This document shows, piece by piece, positions 1 to 8,704 of a stretch of 16,752 nt of DNA. The notes under the pieces are model-generated. The model had not been told where the DNA came from. It worked only from the letters and a program-made list of their open reading frames with translations, and did not search any database. The stretch is from Bondarzewia mesenterica. Taxonomy: Eukaryota > Basidiomycota > Agaricomycetes > Russulales > Bondarzewiaceae. Location: contig SGPL01000648.1 in NCBI GenBank assembly GCA_004802705.1, forward strand, positions 1 through 16,752, given 5' to 3'. A program made the translations under genes and the position numbers. The stretch's first letter is position 1. Every line of letters begins with the position of its first letter.

Positions 1-27
1 GGGTAGTGGTCCTCAACGAGACCTCAA

Positions 28-165
28 GACATACGGACTTGGAACATAGGTCCCCCTTCAAGGGGGCTGACATACGGACAAAAACTATATAGATACGGCC
101 CAAATTTTGGCGTTTGACTACCGCATATGCCTCAGAGCTTCGGCGCTACGCGCCGTTTGACTACC
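28..165. repeat. Two short direct-repeat pairs and a hairpin
   Basis: The 11-mer gacatacggac occurs at 28-38 and 69-79 (41 bp apart). The 12-mer cgtttgactacc occurs at 111-122 and 154-165 (43 bp apart). Between the first pair, 52-66 is a near-palindrome with arms ccccc and ggggg around ttcaa. The similar spacing may be a trace of a diverged tandem repeat whose remainder lies left of the window. No function is assigned. Confidence 0.4.
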
Positions 166-1225
166 TGCTGCCGCACATACCTCTGGCGTGGTTTTCAGGG
201 GTCCTGCCATGGGTCAGTGTAGCGACGCCACTATCGATCGCGCCCACTCAACCCTTGCATCATCCTCGCGGTCTTACAACTGCCCCACGCCAATCCTGAT
301 CCCATCATTCTATAATATATGACACGGCACCCCCATGCCAGCCCACAAGCGCCGCTCGCTCTCCCTCTGACGTGATGGGTCCTGCATGCTTGTCAGTGGG
401 GTGTATCACGGTGCGTTTCGTGACAATCCACAATGCCGCCATCGTTGCGCCGAGACCCGTCCGAGGCGCTCAATCTTCTTTGACACAACAGACAGCGTTC
501 AACCCTCCAGTGCACAATCAATTGCAAGTGCTCCGCGCCCAATTTACATTTGATTGCGGAGGAACGAGACGATATCAGCCTCCAGGCTGCTGGGCTTCAA
601 CACTCCGATTCCGAGACTTTATTCCGTCATCATTTCATTTTGCTATTACGTCGTCGCCTGGTTCTTCCGTGGCCCGAGGGCGCCCGTGCACTAAATTTTA
701 ATAAACACTCGTTCCTCCATCGTCGTGTCATTCAAACTCCTCCATGGATTCCCCGTCTCGTAACATATCGACTTGAAATCTCCGTCTAGGGTCAAGTTAC
801 TACAGTGCTTCAACACAATACGCACCTGTGGATACATTCAAGAACAGAACTCCACCAATCCCACACAAAACCAGTCTTTCAGAGCAAAAAAATTTCTCCA
901 TTAACAAAACACGGACAATACAAATCTACAAACATCCCAAAGAATCCGCAAGACAAGAACATCATCCCAGATGATAATCCATCAGACAAACACGCACTCG
1001 CTGGCTCGGCCCCAAGAGCAGCCAAAAAGGCGCCCCAAAAGCACAAACCAAACGTCCTCGAGTCCTCCCACCCGAAAGCGAGGGGACGTGTTCTCAGTGT
1101 CACGAGCGCGCGCGGAGGTCATCGACTGGATTCGAAGGATGTGGCATGTGTAAACATGCGAGACTCGAGTTAGTTTCTATAGAATAGATCCTAGCTGAGT
1201 ATGTTCTGAAGAAACAACAGAACCG

Positions 1226-1243
1226 GGCGGGCGGGTTTATATG
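1226..1243 (+). promoter_or_regulatory. Possible core promoter (GC-boxes plus TATA-like)
   Basis: Two overlapping GGGCGG units run directly into TTTATAT (1236-1242). The next recognised gene on this strand starts at 1665, so if this is its TATA box the leader would be about 400 nt. That is long, and the assignment is weak. It could also serve an unrecognised transcript. Confidence 0.25.
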
Positions 1244-1664
1244 GTGGTGAGTTTAGGGCGGGCCTTCAGGTGCACGTGTGCGCGTAAGCGCCCGGAGAAG
1301 CGCGTCTCGCCGCTTAGACGCTCGCCTGCGCTTCGACGGCCAAGCCGCCGCGACTCGCGAATCCCGCCCTGTCAATTCCAGCTAGGCAATGTTCCATACG
1401 ATGCATTTCCTCATGACACCAGCAACAATATTCCTGACACATTCGTGCTCCTTGTGGCAAACACTTTGCCATTGGCCGTCGACAACGTGCCGTACAATAA
1501 GTTAGTGCGATGGCAGTTTTCGATGCATGCCCTGCGTGATGTCCGCTGGGCCTTAGTACGTATAGATACGCGAGTTGATCTCGGAGCGTCGAACTTGTTC
1601 TCCCCAAGTCCCTCTGCCAGCTTTCGTGTCACGACTTGAAGTAGTAGCGAGCGGCCGACGATTT

Positions 1665-3840
1665 ATGTTATATCAAAAGCTCATCCTCCTGAGCGCGATC
1701 CCGCTCGCGTCCGCGTCAGTGTGGAGGCGCGCACAGGCGTCGTCCTTTGCTGGCTCGACCACCACGTTCGAGTTCCCCCCTGCCAACGTGACAGCGACGA
1801 TCCCAGATCCCATCTTCCCCGAGGCATCGCAAGTCGGCTTTGCGGGACCCACTCCCAGTGCGTCTTTCCCTCTCAACTGACGCGTCCGATCTGCGGCTGA
1901 ACGTCATCGACGCGTCGTGTCGCTCGATTCTCAATTCTAGCTGGAGACGAGGCCATTGCGATCGCCACCGCGCCCGTCCTGTCCAAAGTCGACAGCGCGT
2001 TCCCGCTCGTGCGACCGGACACGTCAGACCGCAAGGGCAAGCGCTTCAACGTGCTCAAGTACTGGGGCAACCTGTCCCCCATGTTCTCCGTCGACTCTGC
2101 CGAATTCGGCCTTCCCGGCGCGTCCGAGGTCGTCCCTGAGGGCTGCGCACTGACGCAGGTGCACCTGCTGCACCGTCACGGCGCCAGGTACCCCACCTCG
2201 GGCTCGTCGCCCTCCCAGTTCGCTGCGAAGTTGCACTGTGCGGCCGTGGGCGCTGGGTTTAAGGCCACTGGACCTCTGGAGTTCCTCGCGCGTTGGACGT
2301 TCAAGTTGGGTGCGGAGATTCTGACGCCGTTCGGTCGCGAGCAGCTGTGAGTTTCCTACATTTCCTTCTTCCTTTCGAGGTTGGGATTGTGACGAAGATG
2401 CATTTGGTGCATTCGTAAAGATACAATCTTGGCGTTGGATTTCGGGTGAAGTATGGTGACTTGCTCAAGGGCTCCAACGATCTCCCTGTGTTCCGTACCA
2501 CTTCCCAAGGTGTGTATCGCCCCCACTTATTTTTTTGCGATGCATATACTCAACCTTTGTTGAATCAGAACGTATGGTCGATTCCGCGTGGGCATCTCTT
2601 TGAATACTGTGCTCCATCGGGAGATGCTCACTTTATGCGCGTGACAGCTTGCAATTCTCGGCAGGTTTCTTCGGTGTCCAGCAATACCAGGCGAGCTACC
2701 ACCAGCTCATCGAGATCGAGGAGAACGGGTTCAACAGCACGTTGGCACCGTATTATCAATGCCCCAACGCGATCAACAACATTGCAGCGTTCGGAAATAT
2801 CCAGGCGGGCAAGTGGGCCGCGATTTACGCGGCACCCACGGTCAAGCGGCTGTCGAAGTACATCAAGGGCGTCAACTTGACTACCACAGACATCGTTGCC
2901 ATGCAGTCCACTTGTGCGTATGAGGTGCGTGCGAAACAGTCATCGATGCTTTCGGACTTGAACTCAGTGTGGCTGACCAGACTGTCGCGCTCGGGTACTC
3001 CGCTTTTTGCAATCTGTTTACCGAAGAGGAGTGGAAAGCGTACGAATACTTCAATGGTAACAATCTCTCCCTGACACACTGAGTTGTCATTCAAGAGTGG
3101 TGTTTGCATGGCTCGGCAGATCTTTTGTTCTGGTATAGTTACGGGCCTGGAAATCCTGCTGTTGCGGCTCAGGGCATCGGCTGGGTCCAGGAGCTCATCT
3201 CCCGCTTGACCAAGACTCGCATCACGACGTTCGACACGTCCGTCAACGGCACTGTCGTTTCGAGCAACATCTCGTTCCCGTTGGATCAGCCGATCTTCGT
3301 CGACGCTACTCATGACACCGTCATTTCTGCCAGTCAGTTTTTGCGCCAAGTCGAAACGCGTCTTTGTGACTCATCATCTTTCGCACAGTCGCTACCGCCA
3401 TGAACCTCACGAGTCTCTCGGCGAACGGGCCTTTGCCCACTGACCACATCCCTAAGAACCAGGTCAGCCCTCCTCACACCTGCGTAGTTCTACCACCGTT
3501 ATCTCACAGATCTACATAACACTGACAGACCTGGATCGTCCCGAACATCGCCCCCTTCGCCTCGCGACTCGTGGGCCAAGTGCTCTCCTGCGCGGCCTCG
3601 GACACGCCGACGCACATCCGGTTCGTGCTCAACGACGGCGTCGTCCCGCTCACGGGCATCCTGGGCTGCGAGGCGGACAAGGACGGGCTCTGCGCGCTCG
3701 ACGCGTTCGTGAGCGGCGTGCGGGCGCGCATCGATGAGGTCGATTACCAGTTTGATTGCTTCGCGGAGTACGCGGTGCCGGATCCGGACCGCATCGTCGA
3801 TGGGCGGTACCCGCCTGCTTTGAGGAACAGCACCGCGTGA
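1665..3840 (+). CDS. Secreted histidine acid phosphatase (phytase-like), copy 1
   Basis: Nine exons: 1665-1857, 1941-2346, 2421-2509, 2569-2587, 2648-2924, 2981-3056, 3120-3332, 3389-3462, 3529-3840. Together they give 552 aa and the stop TGA at 3838. All eight introns are GT-AG and 56-83 nt long. The ATG at 1665 opens a signal peptide (residues 1 to about 18) ending ASAS. The branch-2 histidine phosphatase motif RHGARYPT lies at residues 143-150, with His144 the expected phosphate-accepting nucleophile. The proton-donor motif HD is at 418-419, within DATHD. Members of this family remove phosphate from monoesters, including phytate, outside the cell; the actual substrate cannot be read here. 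The roughly 140 residues before the RHG motif are longer than in Aspergillus phytases. Cysteines near the C-terminus suggest disulfides, and there are several NxS/T sequons. A second, damaged copy follows 960 bp downstream. Family assignment is firm; substrate is not. Confidence 0.9.
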
Positions 3841-4700
3841 TGTTTTTTTCTCGTTTTTCTTGTTCACACGCTCGCGCGCGCGGATGAAAAGTGGATGTGA
3901 GATTTTCCAGCCCCACGTTTGTTGGCCGGAATGGCAAATTGTTGTCCATTGATGCTCAATATTATTAATCGAGTGCTTGCGTGCTTGTTCGACATATCTC
4001 CCTGACCGCCCATTGTTGTGAGTTTGATTCGCATGGTCTAGCGTCCCCCGTGCGTTGATGGTCCGTGAGGTACATCTCGTGCGTTTCTATCTTTTTTTTT
4101 CCGTCTCAATCTCATTTTCGTTCGAACCTTCTCATGATGGTCCAGGGGTCGTTCAACTTCACATACTTGCTGGGATCTTCCCATGAAGTCGCAGAAGAGG
4201 GCTGTGGACACTTCTGGATAAACACGTCCTTCTCTTCTGTCGTTGCTGATGAGCTTTGCGCCCGAAATCGGTGTCAATCGGTATCAATTCCTCCTCAGTT
4301 TGAAGGTGTGTGTATGTTGGCTGTGGACATTCGTCGTTGCCAGCGTGCTTGGATATGGAAAGGTTCATACCTTTGAACACAGCCCGAGGCTGTTCTATGT
4401 ATGTTTCCGCCAGTCTCTGTGCTATCAAGTGTTCCCCTAATACCAGGCACGAATAAAATTAGACGGAACATGTGTCTCGATCTTGAGATATCATTGGTCA
4501 CGGTGAGCTTTCCTCAGGACTCTCTCAGTCTTCGTGACGCATACAATACCCGTTCTCGAAAGTCCGACCAGCTTGTGTGAGGTCAAGTTTTCGATGATCA
4601 AATTGTGGACCTGTTCAGATGCACCTTTTCTTCTTGACTCGCCAGCGCGCAGAGGGCGATTACTGTGGATGTTCTGTGCATCCATGTTCTCTCTCTTGGC

Positions 4701-4716
4701 ACGAACGCACGTTCGT
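4701..4716. repeat. 16-bp near-palindrome upstream of copy 2
   Basis: The arms acgaacg (4701-4707) and cgttcgt (4710-4716) are perfect inverted repeats around a 2-nt centre. It lies about 90 bp before the likely start of copy 2 and could be a dimeric transcription-factor site. No factor is named. Confidence 0.35.
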
Positions 4717-4736
4717 ATTCTGGTCTTCCTTTTCCT

Positions 4737-4759
4737 CCTCAGGCTTTAAAGGCCTGAGG
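4737..4759. repeat. 8-bp stem hairpin in the leader of copy 2
   Basis: The arms cctcaggc (4737-4744) and gcctgagg (4752-4759) enclose a 7-nt loop, tttaaag. It ends just before an upstream in-frame ATG (4761) and 43 nt before the preferred ATG (4803). If transcribed it could form a leader hairpin; the loop also resembles a TATA-like TTTAAA. Confidence 0.35.
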
Positions 4760-4802
4760 CATGGACCGATCAGTCGCACTCTGGGGGCACACGACCTTGA
4801 GG

Positions 4803-6937
4803 ATGACTCTCAGAAGTAGTCTCTATCTGCTCGGCGCAGTGCCACTGGTGTCCGCTGCTGTATGGGGGCGTAACCCCCCTCGCGCGTCGTCATTTGTAGG
4901 CTCGACGGCGACTTTCGCATTCCCACCGGCCAACGTCACGGTGACGGTTGCGGACCCCAATTTCCCTGATGCCGCTGCGGTGGGTTTTGCAGGCCCGACA
5001 CCCAGTAAGTGCGACATTTTCCACGCGTCCGATCATTCTGTTGATGCCTTTGGTGTCGCGTTGTGCAGCCGGAGACGAGGCGGGAGCCATTGCGACCGCG
5101 ACGGCCCTGTCCCCACTCGATAATGCTTACCTGCTGGTCCAGCCAGACACATCGGATCACGAGAGCGGTAAATTCAATGTGTTCCACAGCTGGGGAAACC
5201 TCGCTCCTTGATTCTCGGTGCCGTCTGGCGACTTTGGGCTCCCACACGCATCTCCGTTGGTGCCAGATGGCTGTGGGATCAATCAGGTCTTCCTCCTTCA
5301 TCGACATGGTGCGAGGTATCCAACTGCTGGTTCAGGGCCGTCTGCTTTTGCTGCCAAGTTGCACGGCATTGCCAACACCACGGGGTTCAGCGCGTTTGGG
5401 CCGCTCGAGTTCCTCAATGGTTGGACGTACAAGCTTGGCGCGGAAATATTGACGCCGTTTGGTCGTGAGCAGCTGTGAGTCTGATTGTGTTTGGGACATG
5501 GCATGAGTTGGTTGAGGTAGTGTCGCAGTTATGACCTCGGAGTCGCGTTCAGGGTGAATTATGGGGAGCTTTTGAAGGGGTTCAATGATCTGCCCGTCTT
5601 CCGCACGACCTCTGAAGGTGTGTACGGACTTGGGTATCTTCGTTCCGCAAACTGACAGGCTTGTGCAGAACGCATGGTGGATTCTTCGTGAGTGTCATCT
5701 TGACTTACGTATCCAGTGCTATACTGATGCCTGGGCTGCAGTCTGGACTTTGCCGCTGGCTTTTTCGGCGTGCAGGACTATCAGACGAGCTATCATCAGC
5801 TCATTGAGATAGAAGAACCCGGATTCAACACGACCTTGCAACCGACCAACGTCTGCAAGAACGCCGGAGTCAGCGCAGGAAATTCTGGTCAGTGGTCTGC
5901 GATCTACACGGTGCCGATCGTCAAGAGGCTCTCGAAGTTCCTTCCGGAAGTCAACCTCACGGCTTCGGATATTATTGATATGCAGCAGCTGTGCGCCTAT
6001 AAAGTGCGTTGGCATCTTTTGGTCAGGTATCACGAATGTATGGTGATCTAACGGTTTGCAGACGAACGCACTCGGATTTTCTAGTTTCTGCAGTTTGTTT
6101 TCTGAGGAGGAGTGGAAGCAATATGAGTACTTCAACGGTCAGTGTACGAGATCTATTTGATGAGATGGATATTGAAATTGTTTTCATTTTCAAGATCTTG
6201 GGTTTTGGTATGGCAACGGGCCCGGCAGTCCTTCAGCTGTGGCCAGAGGCATCGGATGGGTCCAGGAGCTCGTCTCTAGGTTGACGCAGACTCGCATCAC
6301 GGAGTTCAACTCCTCGGTCAACGAGACCATCGTGACAAGCGCCATTTTGTTCCCGGTCAACCAGCCCATCTACGTGGATGCGACCCACGACAACGTCATG
6401 GCCAACAGTACGTCAGATCGCGCCGGATCGCATTTTGGTTTCCTCTTGCTGATACATGCTTTGCGGGTTAGTCGTGACGGCTCTGAATTTGACGAGCTTG
6501 GCATCGAGCGGACCTCTTCCGGGTGACCATATTCCCCAGAATCGGGTGAGTCGAATCGCAATGACGATAACGCATCTAGGACGAATTTGAGAACTTTGGT
6601 GTGATCTTTCGTGAAACACAGGCATACTTTTCGAGCAAGATCGCGCCGTTCGGCGCCAACTTGATAACCCAAAGTGCTCTCCTGCCCGGCGTCTACGACT
6701 CCCACGCACATCCGCTTCGTTCTCAACGACGGTGTCGTCCCCTTGACAGGCCTCCAGGGCTGCAAAGCGGATGCGAATGGCCTTTGCGAGTTGGACGCCT
6801 TCCTCGGCGGGATCAAGGCGCGCATCGCGGAGGTCGATTTTGAGTTTGATTGTTCGGCCAACTATACCCTCCCAAGTCCGGATAATATCTTGGATGGGAG
6901 GTTCCCCCCTTCGCTAAGGAATTCGACGGGCGCTTGA
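4803..6937 (+). pseudogene. Histidine acid phosphatase, copy 2, inactivated
   Basis: This is a tandem paralogue of the upstream phosphatase with the same nine exons: 4803-5004, 5069-5474, 5529-5617, 5669-5687, 5742-6003, 6062-6137, 6195-6407, 6472-6545, 6622-6937. All introns are GT-AG. Exons 2, 3, 4, 6, 7 and 8 match copy 1 exactly in length. The ATG at 4803 gives a signal peptide ending VSAA; an in-frame ATG at 4761 would add 14 residues and is less likely. RHGARYPT (5302-5325) and the HD pair (6386-6391) are intact. Two lesions break the frame. One is a TGA at 5209-5211, before the catalytic motif, where copy 1 has ATG (Met). The other is an extra A in the run at 6671-6673, which moves exon 9 out of frame; the original frame would end at the TGA at 6935. 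The product would stop well before the active site unless splicing skips the TGA. Sequencing error could explain one lesion but less easily both. Confidence 0.85.
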
Positions 6938-7062
6938 CAAGGTTCATCACGAACGGACTTGCAGTTTTTGACGAAGCCGTATTTACGAAACAATGCATAC
7001 TACATATTCACCCGCACGTGCATGTAACACCGTTTTGCGCACCTGGGAATCACATCTTCGAC

Positions 7063-7991
7063 CTAACACAAGCACGGCAGATGCAACGAAACCAGCGAGC
7101 ACGTCTGCCCCGCCGGGGTATCGTTCCCCTCCTGTAAATATACATCATAAATCGTGGCATCGCTCGTCGCACACGCGAGGAAATTCAGCTGTCTCGGCGA
7201 GGTCGTGATGATCGTGTCGCCTTCAAGGCCCCAATCCGTCGTCGTCGCGGTGGAATTGAGCGTGAGCGGCTTGTACGATGCAGTGCCGGACTCGTCGATG
7301 TTGAGGTACAGGGTCCCGCTGCTGGTATCGTTCAGCGCGATCGTGCTGTCGATGGTGAAGTACCCCGAGGAGGACTCTGGGCCTAGGACCGGCACACTAT
7401 CTGCCCAGCCCACGCGTCGAGTTGAGTTACACGCACAACGTGATGATGGGTGAGAGAATTCGAGGACTCGCTCTTGGGGTTTTTTTTATTCACCTGAGTT
7501 TTGAAGATAGAAATGATACACTGGATCTTGATCAGCGCGGATTTGAGACCCGGTCGGAGTCGCTGCTGAAGAGGTGGTGGTGGCTGATTGTGTCGAACTT
7601 GACTGGGACGAGAGCGTGGAAGTGGCGGTGGGTACGGATGATGTAGAGGCGGTCCCAGGAAGGCATTGCGAATAATCTGTTTTTGATGATCAGCGGCCTT
7701 GCTCGAGTTTTCCCCTCCTCCCCGGGTCCAAGCATAAGACTCACACTCGTTAGACTCTACGCACGTGTACCCCGACACACACGTCGTAGCACCCGTCCTG
7801 CAATTCCATGAATCGTGAGTAAATATTTTCCTTGGCTTCGATTGGAACGACAACGGCCTGAAGTGGTGCTCACAGGTCCCGTCGCTCTGAGCTTACCATC
7901 CGATGCCACCACATTGTCCCCAGGCGGACGACTGAGCGCTGACGGCGCCGACGAGGACCAAGAGACCAGGAATAGCTGTGATGAACTTCAT
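7063..7991 (-). CDS. Secreted CBM1 protein with a C-terminal domain of unknown function
   Basis: Four exons on the minus strand: 7897-7991, 7745-7797, 7494-7676, 7063-7400. They give 222 aa with stop TAG at 7063-7065. Introns are 99, 68 and 93 nt, all GT-AG. A signal peptide (residues 1-19, ending AVSA) is followed by a family 1 carbohydrate-binding module at about 23-55. The module shows WGQCGGIGW, four cysteines (27, 38, 44, 54) and the flat binding face YYSQCL. This module binds crystalline cellulose or chitin. A Ser/Thr/Pro-rich linker runs from about 58 to 95. The domain from about 98 to 222 begins DPVYHFYLQ and ends LHLPCLC. I know no catalytic signature in it, and it resembles uncharacterised domains found on basidiomycete CBM1 proteins. 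The gene is convergent with phosphatase copy 2, with 125 bp between their ends. An upstream in-frame extension to 8168 is ignored because it would bury the signal peptide. A TATA-like ttataat lies about 40 bp upstream. Confidence 0.85.
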
Positions 7992-8704
7992 GTTGAACGC
8001 GAACCCGCCCCTCACCTGTCCCAAGTCATTATAAGCTGCGGGGAGGACATTCAACGGGGAGACGAAGGAGATTCCTCGCTCGATGATGGGGAGATTCTTC
8101 GGCACACGTGAGCTCCCCCGGTCGAGAACGTATGCGGGTGATGGGGACTCTGGTATGTATTTGTACACATACTACCTTTGCGATTGTACCTCGGCTGTTC
8201 TCTGGAAACTGACGGTCATATAGGGGTAAAGTTCAAACTGTTGAGAAACATCCTATGGCGGATCACCTACCTAGTAGCGTCCAAAATTTCAAGCCGCTTT
8301 TTGTAATATCAGAATCGTTATGCAGAAGTCATCATGTCCATGTTCCGAAGTATACTGATGAGTTGGTGACTGGTGGGAACTCGTCGTTCTGGAGTCCTGT
8401 CCCCTGGATCCATGTCCGCAACTCGACTGTGACAGAGCATGACGGCAATGAACTGACTGCCAGGATACTCAGGTTTTCAAAATCCGACAGAACAGTATCT
8501 GCCAAGAATGAATCACAACAACTCGCGGACTGTGGTTGGGTTGCAGTAGGTTGAAGTAGAAGTTATTGCCAAGGGCAAGGGGCGCGGAGTCACAACTTGA
8601 ACTATCATTCAGACTGTATGTACATCTCTTACACCACCATCACCGCCACCACCACATTATCCTGAAGTCCACCAATTCCTCATGTATCCCTCACTAGTAT
8701 ATCT
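7992..8704. other. Divergent intergenic region
   Basis: This separates the CBM1 gene (-) from the antiporter (+) and should hold both promoters. A 100-codon open frame at 8255-8554 (+) has no recognisable motif. A CAC/ACC-rich low-complexity tract spans about 8630-8655. The ATG at 8618 is in the antiporter frame but is cut off by a TGA at 8663; see the antiporter entry. Confidence 0.5.

Larger units (their letters stand above)
1..1664. other. Unassigned 5' flank
   Basis: No gene is recognised here. Open frames of 60-130 codons exist on both strands (for example 805-1173 + and 1241-1639 +), but none shows a family motif, a signal peptide or coding-like continuity across splice sites. The stretch 830-1070 is A/C-rich on the + strand. 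The last 400 bases lie between a TATA-like element near 1236 and the phosphatase ATG at 1665, so they are probably promoter and 5' leader, possibly with short upstream ORFs. The first 170 bases hold short direct repeats, listed separately. Confidence 0.5.
3841..4802. other. Intergenic region between the phosphatase copies
   Basis: This contains the 3' flank of copy 1 (AT-rich around 3955-3970) and the 5' flank of copy 2. No gene is recognised. The open frames at 4065-4376 (+) and 4159-4428 (-) show no family signature. Two inverted repeats close to the copy 2 start are listed separately. I saw no duplicated flanking sequence that would mark the limits of the tandem duplication. Confidence 0.5.

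Noticed and set aside
805..1173. 122-codon open frame as a gene
   Set aside because: Low-complexity, A/C-rich composition and no motif; an overlapping minus-strand frame is equally unconvincing.
1273..1278. CACGTG upstream of the acid phosphatase as a Pho4/NUC-1 type phosphate-response site
   Set aside because: At least four other CACGTG sites occur in the window near unrelated genes (7014, 7762, 8105, 14003 regions), about the number expected by chance, and this one lies downstream of the TATA-like element.
2435..2446. Loss of the AG acceptor in intron 2 of phosphatase copy 1
   Set aside because: Aligning GGTGAAGTATGG with copy 2 first suggested a mutated acceptor, but the true acceptor is AAAG at 2417-2420. 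It gives LYNLGVGFRVKYG, matching LYDLGVAFRVNYG in copy 2.
4761..4802. ATG at 4761 as the start of phosphatase copy 2
   Set aside because: It would add a hydrophilic 14-residue extension before the signal peptide; the ATG at 4803 aligns with the start of copy 1.
7992..8168. In-frame N-terminal extension of the CBM1 protein to 8168
   Set aside because: It would place 59 residues before a clear secretion signal; the Met at 7991 is the natural start.
8255..8554. 100-codon open frame as a gene or as the first exon of the antiporter
   Set aside because: No recognisable domain, and its sequence does not resemble an antiporter N-terminus.
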